IMG/VR virus record: IMGVR_UViG_3300044609_000580
Span: 1 to 63,433 of that record
DNA length: 63,433 nt
Origin: a virus
Direction: 5' to 3' (one strand)
The notes beneath the pieces were generated by a model. That model was not told the origin of the DNA. It worked only from the letters and a program-made list of their open reading frames with translations, and made no database searches. The position numbers and the translations under genes were made by a program. Positions 51,411-58,607 of this stretch are shown here, piece after piece. Each line of letters opens with the position of its first letter. Position 1 is the stretch's first letter.

Positions 51411-52013
51411 TTAACAGACCACTTGGCCTTTCTCCTTGATCCATAGTTGAGAGAATTTCGACCGATCGATTCGAACGAACGGACGATACTTAATTATCAA
51501 AAGATTTAAATCATTCCAGATAAAATCATTCAACAATTCAGTATTTAGATTATACCTGAAATCTAGTAGTTTGTCAAGTATAATAACTGTTTCTAGTGAA
51601 ATTTTTTTACCCAACAGCATCTTAATTACTATTGGATGTTGATTGTCGTAAGATACAAAAGGATCTTGCTCTGACTTGTCTGCTTCTAAGAGTAAGCGAC
51701 TAATATCGTCAGCGAACATGTATGACAACCGATCGTGTCTACCTTTCCACTTTTCATAGATGTCATCAGAATCTGCACTAAAGATGCCGCCGTTCTTATC
51801 TCCTGCTGCAAAGTTTGCAACAAAGTAGTTGATAATTTCTTGACGAGCGACGAACTTCTTCGCCAGTTTCCTGAATAGGAAAACATCTCTTCTTTTTAAG
51901 AAGGCAGACTCTGACGACTTGACAGCACCTTTAGTAACGGTGATGTCATAAGACGCAGTAGTGAAATGTAGTTTAAGTGCCATATAGAGGCGATAAACTT
52001 CATATGCTTCCAT
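51411..52013 (-). CDS. 59: Helicase loader gp59
   Basis: A 200-aa protein (T4 gp59 is 217 aa). EAYEVYRLYMALKLHF, YDITVTKGAVKSSESAFLKR, RDVFLFRKLAKKF, an F-V-A-N-F segment and KMLLGKKISLETVIILDKLL follow the T4 sequence pattern (Y-D-V-I-K-Y, Q-K-R-R-D-K-Y-F-F, L-L-Q-S-N-I-I-S-F-E-T-F-I-L-L-D). It loads the gp41 helicase onto gp32-coated DNA. It overlaps gp33 upstream (TAATG) and is followed directly by the 58-aa gene and gp32. Confidence 0.9.
   Translation of the reverse strand: MEAYEVYRLYMALKLHFTTASYDITVTKGAVKSSESAFLKRRDVFLFRKLAKKFVARQEIINYFVANFAAGDKNGGIFSADSDDIYEKWKGRHDRLSYMFADDISRLLLEADKSEQDPFVSYDNQHPIVIKMLLGKKISLETVIILDKLLDFRYNLNTELLNDFIWNDLNLLIIKYRPFVRIDRSKFSQLWIKEKGQVVC
51549..51577 (-). 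promoter_or_regulatory. Consensus sigma70 promoter inside gene 59, reading toward gene 32
   Basis: TTGACA (51577-51572), a 17-nt spacer and TATAAT (51554-51549) on the minus strand: a perfect sigma70 consensus. It would give early, strong transcription of the 58-aa gene and gp32. Confidence 0.8.
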
Positions 52014-52282
52014 TAAAGTGGTAATTTCCCGCCAGATTTACGCTTCAGCATATTTAGTTCTTCTGCTTCTGCTCTAATCTTTTCTTTAAGAGAAGTGGTG
52101 AGTAAAACAGCAACTGACTCCATCTCAATATCTTTTTTGACACAATAGTCAAGAAGAATATCCAAACAAGGAATACCATTCTCGAATGATTGTTTCTCTA
52201 TGAATTGAGAGAACTCAGTTGCTGAATTATACTCTTTTGTAATTAAAAATTCATTGGTTACTTCAGAACCATCCATTACCAT
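52013..52282 (-). CDS. 33: Late transcription coactivator gp33
   Basis: An 89-aa protein from the ATG at 52282 (52276 also possible). FIEKQSFENGIPCLDILLDY is followed by CVKKDIEMESVAVLLTTSLK and EKIRAEAEELNML, which parallels the T4 gp33 pattern (K-M-V-E-E-Y-G-M-S-Y-L-E-A, I-I-E-K-I-Q-S-E-A-I-D-E-N-L-L). gp33 bridges host RNA polymerase and the sliding clamp to activate late promoters, which fits the TATAAATA boxes across the window. It lies just before gp59, as in T4. Confidence 0.82.
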   Translation of the reverse strand: MVMDGSEVTNEFLITKEYNSATEFSQFIEKQSFENGIPCLDILLDYCVKKDIEMESVAVLLTTSLKEKIRAEAEELNMLKRKSGGKLPL

Positions 52283-52293
52283 ATTCAAAGTTA

Positions 52294-52899
52294 TTATCCT
52301 GCATAAAAAATGTGATCGCCGATTTTTGTAACACGCTTTAAATTCCATCTTGGATTAACATAATCCGCATGGTAGAATAAAACGTTACGTCCAAGTATAC
52401 CCTGATTTGCCCCAGAAAGCAATACTTTTTCAGCAATTTTTTTAGATTCTGAATATTGCTGGGCACTACGCACAGTCTTCTTTCCTTCGCATACCCATGA
52501 GAACTGGCAGACACGCTTTGTTCTCTGATACACGACTGAGCATACAGACTTCGGGAACTTGGGACTTTTTACGCGATTGATAGTTACTGCAGCAACCGCC
52601 AACTTTCCTTGAGTCGACTGGTTTCCTGCTTCAAAGTAAATATTGTCTGCTAGACACTTCAATTCGCGATTATTTGCTAAATGTATGTTTTGGGTTTCAA
52701 TTTTTCTTAGTGCGGTTTTCTTCTTTTCTTCTGCCGCATCTTCTTTAATCTCTTGGATTACTTCTACAAAGCCGAGGGAATATTCCCTCGTATCTCTCTC
52801 GATAGCATCTTCAGCATATGAATTGATTCCATATAAACTATATACTAATACTGTAAAAATCGAAAGAAACTTGAAAAACTTCTTGTTAAAGGAAGTCAT
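52294..52899 (-). CDS. SleB/CwlJ-type cell wall hydrolase with signal peptide
   Basis: A 201-aa protein. Residues 1-29 form a signal peptide or anchor (KKFFKFLSIFTVLVYSLYG then NSYA). The C-terminal ~130 residues are a SleB-like hydrolase (Hydrolase_2): LKCLADNIYFEAGNQSTQGK with the catalytic Glu in YFEA, AVAAVTINRVKSPKFP and CSVVYQ, then QFSWVC. It probably serves as an exported endolysin or in virion release; no holin gene is evident. It is separated from gp33 by only 11 bp, and the tmRNA terminator lies 70 bp upstream. Confidence 0.85.
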   Translation of the reverse strand: MTSFNKKFFKFLSIFTVLVYSLYGINSYAEDAIERDTREYSLGFVEVIQEIKEDAAEEKKKTALRKIETQNIHLANNRELKCLADNIYFEAGNQSTQGKLAVAAVTINRVKSPKFPKSVCSVVYQRTKRVCQFSWVCEGKKTVRSAQQYSESKKIAEKVLLSGANQGILGRNVLFYHADYVNPRWNLKRVTKIGDHIFYAG

Positions 52900-52969
52900 C
52901 TTATTTCCTAATACTTGTTAAACTTGAGAGGGTATTATCCAGTGACTCCCCACACTGGTGTCCGAAGAC

Positions 52970-53015
52970 AAAAAAACCTACTATGCGTGCTTTTTCAAGT
53001 AGAGGCGTAGTAGGT
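52970..53015 (-). terminator. Rho-independent terminator of the tmRNA gene
   Basis: The minus strand has ACCTACTACGC (53015-53005) pairing with GCATAGTAGGT (52986-52976), one mismatch in 11 bp, followed by T residues at 52976-52970. It ends the tmRNA transcript before the SleB gene. Confidence 0.85.
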
Positions 53016-53380
53016 CATGCAAATATTTATAAGTGCAGAACCGTAGTGGAACTCGGTCCACCTTCTTCTTAGAACGGTTGATAGTTTTATTCTGTTTCGA
53101 GGAAAAACTATCAAAAACCCAATGAGATTATGCGGCTAGCGCATATCCTGCAAAGGCAACGTTATCGTTTGCATTTACTTTTAGTGGGCGCTTTACCCAG
53201 TCAATCAGTCTACTCTCGCCTTCAACTCGCAGTCGAATCCTAAGTACACCCCCATCAACTATACACTGGATCATTGAGTATTATCAGGCATCTTACGCCC
53301 TCTCCCCAATGTATAGATGGTGGAGGTGAGGGGAGTTGCACCCCTGTCCTACGCAGCATTCAGTTTGTATCAACAACTGA
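52976..53380 (-). ncRNA. ssrA: Circularly permuted (two-piece) transfer-messenger RNA, alphaproteobacterial type
   Basis: The acceptor piece comes first (about 53380-53318): a T-arm AGGGG/CCCCT with loop TGCAACT (53345-53329), then CACCTCC, A and an encoded CCA end (53318). An intervening loop (53317-53254) follows, then the coding piece from 53253: GGGGGTG, GGATTCGAC, a tag frame and several hairpins. GGGGGTG pairs with CACCTCC over 7 bp and contains a G3-U70 wobble, the alanyl-tRNA synthetase identity element. An 11-bp hairpin (53078-53088 with 53104-53114) follows the tag. It would rescue stalled ribosomes and tag peptides. Exact mature ends are not known. Confidence 0.9.
53128..53172 (-). 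other. tmRNA tag-peptide reading frame
   Basis: The resume codon GCA (53172-53170) begins ANDNVAFAGYALAA followed by TAA (53130-53128). With the alanine carried by the RNA the tag is AANDNVAFAGYALAA. The start AANDN and end ALAA match degradation tags of alphaproteobacteria, where the terminal LAA/VAA is read by ClpXP. Confidence 0.92.
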
Positions 53381-53385
53381 TAATC

Positions 53386-53416
53386 TATTTATACTATACA
53401 TGACGTAGGAAGTCAA
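53386..53416 (-). promoter_or_regulatory. tmRNA promoter: sigma70 -35/-10 with an embedded late box
   Basis: TTGACT (53416-53411), a 17-nt spacer and TATAAA (53393-53388) form a sigma70 promoter. The -10 is part of TATAAATA (53393-53386), a perfect T4 late box. The gene may therefore be read both early and late. The -35 overlaps the stop of the DUF2061 gene. Confidence 0.78.
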
Positions 53417-53628
53417 GTATTTTTTACCATGGTTCCCCATTTTATTTTCAACCAAATTCTTTCATGAACGTAGTAGTCTACACTCAGCATTAAATGTAAG
53501 ACAGTTGAAAAACCTGTCGCTTCACCGATATTTCCAGTAAACAGGTATGTCCAAAGAATCGTGAACAACCATGCAGATACTCTGTATGAAATACCTCGAA
53601 CTAACGTGCGTGTTTTTGTTTCAAACAT
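53413..53628 (-). CDS. DUF2061-type small membrane protein (71 aa)
   Basis: A 71-aa protein. ETKTRTLVRGISYRVSAW, then a hydrophobic stretch LFTILWTYLFTGNIGEATG and LHLMLSVDYYVHERIWLKIKWG, matches DUF2061 (K-T-R-S-x-x-K-x-x-S-W-R at the start, Y-x-x-H-E-R-x-W at the end). Two short membrane segments are likely. DUF2061 proteins are common in marine bacteria and some phages; the function is unknown. The ATG overlaps the upstream dioxygenase stop (ATGTTTGA), implying coupled translation. Confidence 0.8.
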   Translation of the reverse strand: MFETKTRTLVRGISYRVSAWLFTILWTYLFTGNIGEATGFSTVLHLMLSVDYYVHERIWLKIKWGTMVKNT

Positions 53629-54535
53629 CAATTTGATTCCTTTCCACGATATACGGAGGATCGCCTGTATTAGAGAGTTTAAATGTCAAACGATTTAACA
53701 ATCTGTTCTCGAAAATCTGATCAGTTTCTTGACGACGTTTATGCAGTGTTAACAACTGATCACTCAAAACAATGTCACCAACTTTCCAATCATGATGATA
53801 CATAAACTTTTCTTGGAAGAAGTAATCTTGTAAATCTTGGAATAACGATCCGTCGTCGCCATCGATCTCACAATCGTTATTCGTGTAGAGATAGATACCC
53901 TTGACACCACCTGCATTTTCTTGCTCTAACCACATTTTATATTCATGCTGATTCTTAAGCATGTATTCTCGTTGACGGTCATCCATTACGTCAGACCATT
54001 TTAAGAAGTTATACCGAAAGTTTGCATACTTACCTTTTACTCGCGCATACAACTCAGGTGGCATTTCTGCCAATGCGATAGCAGTATTCATCCAAGATGT
54101 TCTGGTTCCTTCAACACCCTTAATGCCTTGCAATGCAACACCATCGGCGCGATCTGGACCATTAAGATTACAATGCCAATCTAGTTTCCCAAGAGGGAAA
54201 ATACCATTGTATTTCCCATCCTTCGATTTCTTGCCAGTTACTGCCTGTATGGGGAAAAATTCTGATTTATCCCAATTATCTATGTCAGGATATTCCGTAA
54301 ACATCGGACGCATATTTCCATCAAAATCAGAACTCAATTGGTTCCAATTAGAAATACCACCAATCTCGTGGATCAGTCTTGCATAATTTATGGTGCCAGT
54401 ATCCTGCTCTCTGAATACGACGATGAGTTCCTTCAACAACAACTCTCGGATATAGTTACTATCTTCTTGCGTGAAGTTTGTAATATCAAATCCCAAAACT
54501 TCTACTGCGCCATAATCTAGTTTGTTAACTTGCAT
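53621..54535 (-). CDS. TauD/TfdA-type dioxygenase-like protein (304 aa)
   Basis: A 304-aa protein from the ATG at 54535 (GAAGGTGA upstream). YGAVEVLGFDITNF is the TauD-like start; GKLDWHCNLNG carries the first metal His, LSDQLLTLHKRR the distal His and NRLLNRLTFKL the Arg that binds 2-oxoglutarate. As in the other oxygenase here, HxD is replaced by HxN (His-Cys-Asn). The family uses Fe(II) and 2-oxoglutarate to hydroxylate small molecules or modified bases; the substrate is unknown and the Asn may change its chemistry. Confidence 0.72.
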   Translation of the reverse strand: MQVNKLDYGAVEVLGFDITNFTQEDSNYIRELLLKELIVVFREQDTGTINYARLIHEIGGISNWNQLSSDFDGNMRPMFTEYPDIDNWDKSEFFPIQAVTGKKSKDGKYNGIFPLGKLDWHCNLNGPDRADGVALQGIKGVEGTRTSWMNTAIALAEMPPELYARVKGKYANFRYNFLKWSDVMDDRQREYMLKNQHEYKMWLEQENAGGVKGIYLYTNNDCEIDGDDGSLFQDLQDYFFQEKFMYHHDWKVGDIVLSDQLLTLHKRRQETDQIFENRLLNRLTFKLSNTGDPPYIVERNQIDV

Positions 54536-54552
54536 ATTATCACCTTCAAATT

Positions 54553-54750
54553 TTATGCTTCCCAAGGAAGTTTTTTTCCAACCGAACCCCATTTACCCTT
54601 GGGACAGGATGCACGATTAAGTTTTGTTTTTACAGGCATCAAACATCCGCATTGACTGCATATGCGTTTATGCATTAAATGCTCGCATTCCAAACAAATT
54701 TTCATCCTTTGTTCGGACAGTTCACTCACTGGTATAATACCCATTTTCAT
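54553..54750 (-). CDS. Small zinc-ribbon-like protein (65 aa)
   Basis: A 65-aa protein with ICLECEH, then ICSQCGC and SCPKGKWG: two CxxC pairs, an extra Cys and a final Cys, suggesting one zinc ribbon. The frame starts inside the end of the upstream nuclease gene (29-bp overlap). The basic, Trp-containing C-terminus (GKWGSVGKKLPWEA) is typical of small phage proteins beside nucleases. Function unknown; DNA or protein binding is plausible. Confidence 0.65.
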   Translation of the reverse strand: MKMGIIPVSELSEQRMKICLECEHLMHKRICSQCGCLMPVKTKLNRASCPKGKWGSVGKKLPWEA

Positions 54751-55405
54751 AATAGTCGCGAGTGCGAAGAAGTTTCTTCACCCAGTCATCACGCTTTTCA
54801 ATGAACACTTGTGGAGCATCGTCCTCGACTGCGATTAGAATTACCAACCATGGAACAGGAATACCAGTGCGTTCTTCATACATGATAGCATATGCTGCTG
54901 TCTGCATGAAGTAACTTTCAATGTAAGATTTAGATTTCGCTTTGTTGGAAGTCTTGAAATCAATAACAGCACGTTTACCATTATACTCAGCAATACAGTC
55001 GACACGACCTGCCATGCGCAGGTGATCACTATAGAGTGCAAGTTCCTGACAATGAATGTTGCTGATTGGATCTAAGATAGGTTTAAACTTGTTAAACATC
55101 TCAACATCAAGCATCGATGCTTTAACTTCATCAATCTTGTCACTAACGTTTTCGTTCTTGAGATACGTTTCGGTTAGTGTGTGAATCTTAGTTCCACGAG
55201 TCGATGCTTTGTTTGAGATCTTGTTTGCTTCTTCTTCGCCAACACGCTTTCGCCAAGCAGCGATAGAGTCGCGAGAGAGAACTCCTAGAACGGTGGTGGC
55301 AGAGGGATATGCAGTGCCACTGGCATTTACATAAACTCTACCACCATCTTCGCTCGTAGTTGATTGGGCAAAATCTTCATATTCATATATCGTTTCAAAC
55401 ATCAT
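54722..55405 (-). CDS. PD-(D/E)XK exonuclease, MGME1/RecB-like
   Basis: A 227-aa protein. RMAGRVDCIAEYNGKRAVID then FKTSNKAKS gives the nuclease core: Asp136 (GRVD), Asp149 and Lys151 (DFK), with Gln168 in FMQTAAYA of the QxxxY motif. The N-terminal TAYPSATTVLGVLS and a T-R-G-T-x-I-H motif (70-75) match the MGME1-like single-stranded exonuclease family. It probably trims flaps in phage replication or recombination. A strong sigma70 promoter puts the first base of the mRNA at or near the start codon. Confidence 0.82.
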   Translation of the reverse strand: MMFETIYEYEDFAQSTTSEDGGRVYVNASGTAYPSATTVLGVLSRDSIAAWRKRVGEEEANKISNKASTRGTKIHTLTETYLKNENVSDKIDEVKASMLDVEMFNKFKPILDPISNIHCQELALYSDHLRMAGRVDCIAEYNGKRAVIDFKTSNKAKSKSYIESYFMQTAAYAIMYEERTGIPVPWLVILIAVEDDAPQVFIEKRDDWVKKLLRTRDYYENGYYTSE

Positions 55406-55411
55406 ATATCC

Positions 55412-55439
55412 ATTATACTACATTTTACAGAAAAGTCAA
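55412..55439 (-). promoter_or_regulatory. Sigma70 promoter for the nuclease gene
   Basis: TTGACT (55439-55434), a 16-nt spacer and TATAAT (55417-55412) on the minus strand. Transcription would start about 7 nt on, near the ATG at 55405, which predicts a very short or absent leader. Confidence 0.75.
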
Positions 55440-55443
55440 GCCC

Positions 55444-56196
55444 TTAATTATGTTTTTCTTCATAATCTAACCGAGCAAGGATATATTCCTTGACAAGTTT
55501 CGATCTGACAATATCATTCACGGAAAACTCGACCGTCTTAAACGAGGGCATCATATTAGCGATTGCAATAAACTTTTGCAATCCTGACATATCGTTCTTT
55601 TTATTTAGGTCGGTTTGACGGAAGTCTCCACAGAAGATAATCTTGGAGTTCTTACCGATACGAGTCATAATAGAGTTGAGTTCCATGTCAGTCATGTTCT
55701 GACATTCGTCAACGATGATCACTGAATTATCAAGTGTGATACCACGCACGAACGAGGTGATTAGGAAATGAACGGTCTTTTGCTCCTGCAGACGCAGGAA
55801 TGGTTGGATGTGATTAAGTAAGTCATCACATATCTCAACATAAGGTAAAGTATAGACCTCTGTTTTTTCCTTCTCGTCACCTGGAAGGTGTCCGATATCT
55901 CTTGATGGTACTGCTGAACGAACAACAACAAGACGTTCATAATCTGTTGTTGGGTCCAGAACTTCTTCAAGTGCTTTATACATGGAAATAAAAGTTTTTC
56001 CTGTTCCTGCTACACCATGTAGTAGCATTGCAGTGGACTGTTGATTGTAAAGATCGAAGAAGAGTCGTTGATTCTGTGTTTTTGGTTGAATGTGTTTTAG
56101 ATCTTCGTATTTAACTTTGCACAGTTTACTCTTTTCAATAGTTACCTTTGGTTCAGAATTCGTTACAACTTGGAGATTGTTTTTTCTTCTTGTCAT
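55444..56196 (-). CDS. phoH: PhoH-like ATPase
   Basis: A 250-aa protein. Walker A GVAGTGKT (residues 61-68) and Walker B IIVDECQN (about 160-167), plus a further IFCGDFRQTDL segment and the LVVVRSAVPSRDIGHLPGD segment, define the PhoH P-loop family (helicase superfamily I-like). N-terminal KTQNQRLFFDLYNQ is typical. PhoH is frequent in marine phages; the biochemical role is still debated, with RNA or nucleic acid helicase activity proposed. It follows a strong terminator and is read into the nuclease operon promoter. Confidence 0.93.
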   Translation of the reverse strand: MTRRKNNLQVVTNSEPKVTIEKSKLCKVKYEDLKHIQPKTQNQRLFFDLYNQQSTAMLLHGVAGTGKTFISMYKALEEVLDPTTDYERLVVVRSAVPSRDIGHLPGDEKEKTEVYTLPYVEICDDLLNHIQPFLRLQEQKTVHFLITSFVRGITLDNSVIIVDECQNMTDMELNSIMTRIGKNSKIIFCGDFRQTDLNKKNDMSGLQKFIAIANMMPSFKTVEFSVNDIVRSKLVKEYILARLDYEEKHN

Positions 56197-56228
56197 GAAC
56201 AGTCCTTATTCTTATCTAGAGTGAATAC

Positions 56229-56262
56229 AAAAAAGGCGACTCCACGAAAAGTGGGGTCGCCC
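56229..56262 (-). terminator. Rho-independent terminator upstream of phoH
   Basis: A stem of GGCGACCCCAC with GTGGAGTCGCC (one wobble), loop TTTTC, followed on the minus strand by a run of T residues (56229-56234). It ends transcription from the 56335-63433 genes before phoH. The remaining gap 56263-56334 holds nothing else recognisable. Confidence 0.85.
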
Positions 56263-56334
56263 TTTGTTACCGAAGAAGTTCGGTATCTGAAATTGGAATG
56301 GGGATACTATTTTTTAATCTCATACAGGTATTTA

Positions 56335-56877
56335 TTAAACTGCGTCGCTCCACCACTCTGGAATAGGACGATTTTTCCATTTTGCCATATTATTTTTTGC
56401 ACCGAGATAATAGTTACGATAAGACTGCAAGGAATCGCCTGATACCTTGTATTCGTCTGGCATAGCAGGAGTAGGTTGCGTCAAATAATCAACAGGAATA
56501 TTAACAGGAGGTTTACGTAACCAATAGACTAGACGATTGCAAGAATGCATCTTGCCGTATCGATGAGTGTATTCCATAAGAAGGGACTGGAATAGACACA
56601 TAAGCCAAGTATAATTATTGTTAGACTGGCGAACCCAGACAGCACTCGGATGATTGATGTGTGTTGCCTTGTATAATTGTGCCTCAAGAGAAGTATCCTC
56701 TAATCGCCAACGTTTGATTTTTCGTCCACTGGAAGCATCAATATATTCTTTACCATCAAGAACACGATGTGCTGTTGAAAGTAATTGGGCATACTCTAGA
56801 ATCATCTTGACAACATGCTTGTCGTTATGGTACTCTGCGCATTTGGTGACATTACTGTCAAGGTAAAAAATATTCAT
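56335..56877 (-). CDS. Conserved phage protein, pyrimidine-dimer-glycosylase-annotated family (180 aa)
   Basis: A 180-aa protein with MNIFYLDSNVTKCAEYHNDK, then HVVKMILEYAQLLSTAHRVL, NHPSAVWVRQSNNNYTWLM and MPDEYK. The start N-I-F-Y-L-D-x-D, the A-x-Y-H-x-D-K-H-V-V-K-M and H-P-x-x-x-W-x-R segments mark a widespread phage family that databases often label pyrimidine dimer DNA glycosylase-like, although it is not close to T4 DenV by eye. A DNA-related role is possible but not shown by the sequence. Confidence 0.75.
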   Translation of the reverse strand: MNIFYLDSNVTKCAEYHNDKHVVKMILEYAQLLSTAHRVLDGKEYIDASSGRKIKRWRLEDTSLEAQLYKATHINHPSAVWVRQSNNNYTWLMCLFQSLLMEYTHRYGKMHSCNRLVYWLRKPPVNIPVDYLTQPTPAMPDEYKVSGDSLQSYRNYYLGAKNNMAKWKNRPIPEWWSDAV

Positions 56878-56883
56878 AATATA

Positions 56884-57171
56884 TTAGTTCTCAATTGTAA
56901 AGGGAATTTCCTCGATTGACTTTCGAATGCATTCGATATGTGCTTTCGTAGTATTAGAAATATACTCTGATTCAAGCGAAAAGTCAATACATTTTATGAC
57001 ATCGACGGGATCCATTTTGATCAGATCGTCAATAATTACACGATTATCTGTTTCGCCGAATGCGTTTACGCAGAATAAAACAACATCAATGTCCATATCC
57101 GAATATAATGGTATTCGGTATAACCGCTTTCCGTTAACAAACTTATCAGGGAATTTTAGAATATCCGCCAT
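56884..57171 (-). CDS. Small acidic protein of unknown function (95 aa)
   Basis: A 95-aa protein: ADILKFPDKFVNGKRLYRIP, then DIDVVLFCVNAFGETDNRVI and a helical acidic C-terminus (KMDPVDVIKCIDFSLESEYI). No motif is recognised and there is no signal peptide or membrane segment. It lies between the carbamoyltransferase and the 180-aa protein with small gaps on each side, so it is probably part of the same transcription unit. Confidence 0.6.
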   Translation of the reverse strand: MADILKFPDKFVNGKRLYRIPLYSDMDIDVVLFCVNAFGETDNRVIIDDLIKMDPVDVIKCIDFSLESEYISNTTKAHIECIRKSIEEIPFTIEN

Positions 57172-57182
57172 ATGACTATTTA

Positions 57183-58607
57183 TTAAAAGACCTTCACTTT
57201 ATAAATGCCCTGAAACATAGCAGCATCTTTCTCGTCATTTACCATGGGAAATCCCTTGATGTTGAGACTAGTATTCAGTAACATCGGGCAACCTGTTTCT
57301 TCGTGCCACCGTGTCAACAACTCAAACAATCCTGGATGTTGCTGCTTGTTTACAGTTTGGACGCGAGATGTGCCATCAGTGTGAATGATAGCAGGGAACT
57401 TTGTAGGAAATTTGCATCTTGCAGTAAACTGCATGTAAGGGGATACTTCAACTGGCATGTCAAAATACTCTGCTGCATATTGCTCAAGGATGACTGGGGC
57501 AAAGGGTCTAAACTTTTGTCTGCGTTTGATGGCATTTACTTTATCCTTAATATCTTTTCTAGTAGGATCAGCGAGCAGACTTCGATTACCAAATGCTCTC
57601 GGACCAAACTCTGCTCTCCCACTAGCAACTCCAACTATACCCTCTTTACGCAAAGAAGTCAATAGATTTTCTACGGGATATTCGGTTTCAATATTCTCGC
57701 CGAGATATGGACCTTGCCAGTTTAGTTTTCTGCGGTTGTTTGCAGCAATAGCACCAAGAGAACTACCAGCGTCTCCTGGGTTAGGAATAATCCAGACATT
57801 ATCGAAATATTTTTTCGCAATATGATTTGCAGAGCAATTAAGTGCGCAACCCCCTGATAATACTAGATTATTTTGTGCTGGATCATTTTTCTTTGCGCGA
57901 TATAGAAGTTTATCAAATTCTTCTTCATATATCTTTTGCGCCGATGCGGCAAGATCGTAGTGATCAGGATCTTCTTTTTTCAACCACCACTTACAACCAC
58001 GATGTAGATTTACTCGCTCATAGAGTTCGCGCATATCCCAATAGTGCTTGTCAGGATTACCATACGCCGCCATACCCATGAGGATATATTCATCTTCGTT
58101 TGGTTTCAATCCAACTCTGTCTGTTATAGCAGAATAAAATAATCCAAGAGATTTCGGATAATCCATACTCCACCTCTTCTTCATCTTCTCCCCATCACAC
58201 AACCAAATAGATGCTGTGTCAAATTCACCGATAGCATCGATCACAAGAGCAGTTGCCGAATCGAAAGTAGAAGTATAGAAACCTGCAGCAGCATGCGACT
58301 CGTGGTGTGAAGCAAATTCGACTGGAACTTCGAGGCCGAATTCTTTGAGATATTGCCTCACACTAAAGCGAACAATTCCTTGTCCTGATAGTAGTCTGCG
58401 CATTCCTCGAAGTTTTGGTTTTTCATACCAATGAATCTTTTCTGGTTTGCCGAACTTCAATGCTGCATTGATCAGATCGTCATTTAGATGCTTGTCATTT
58501 TTGATTCCGCTATACCGTTCTGCGTGCGAAGCAAATAAAATTCGTTCACCATGCACTACAGTAAGAGCAGCATCATGTGCTGCGGCAGATATTCCCCATT
58601 CAATCAT
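57183..58607 (-). CDS. Carbamoyltransferase (NodU/CmcH/TobZ family)
   Basis: A 474-aa protein. SAAAHDAALTVVHGERILFA is the Kae1-like ATPase start; FASHHESHAAAGFYTSTFDS carries the metal-binding histidines; NNLVLSGGCALNCSANH, then GDAGSSLGAIAAN are nucleotide-binding loops. The C-terminal half has GRAEFGPRAFGNRSLLADP and FRPFAPVI, the carbamoyl-AMP-transfer domain. These enzymes move a carbamoyl group from carbamoyl phosphate to a sugar or other hydroxyl. Its start overlaps the SGNH-like gene. Likely targets are a surface glycan or modified nucleoside; the sequence does not decide. Confidence 0.9.
   Translation of the reverse strand: MIEWGISAAAHDAALTVVHGERILFASHAERYSGIKNDKHLNDDLINAALKFGKPEKIHWYEKPKLRGMRRLLSGQGIVRFSVRQYLKEFGLEVPVEFASHHESHAAAGFYTSTFDSATALVIDAIGEFDTASIWLCDGEKMKKRWSMDYPKSLGLFYSAITDRVGLKPNEDEYILMGMAAYGNPDKHYWDMRELYERVNLHRGCKWWLKKEDPDHYDLAASAQKIYEEEFDKLLYRAKKNDPAQNNLVLSGGCALNCSANHIAKKYFDNVWIIPNPGDAGSSLGAIAANNRRKLNWQGPYLGENIETEYPVENLLTSLRKEGIVGVASGRAEFGPRAFGNRSLLADPTRKDIKDKVNAIKRRQKFRPFAPVILEQYAAEYFDMPVEVSPYMQFTARCKFPTKFPAIIHTDGTSRVQTVNKQQHPGLFELLTRWHEETGCPMLLNTSLNIKGFPMVNDEKDAAMFQGIYKVKVF

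Noticed and set aside
53024-53031. TATAAATA box within the 3' part of the tmRNA gene
   Set aside because: It is followed by the tmRNA terminator before any gene, so it is probably fortuitous or part of the RNA structure, although a late start for the SleB gene cannot be excluded.
53318-53345. Isolated tRNA 3' half with encoded CCA
   Set aside because: No anticodon arm is present. The paired 5' acceptor strand, the tag frame and terminator downstream show it is the acceptor piece of a permuted tmRNA.
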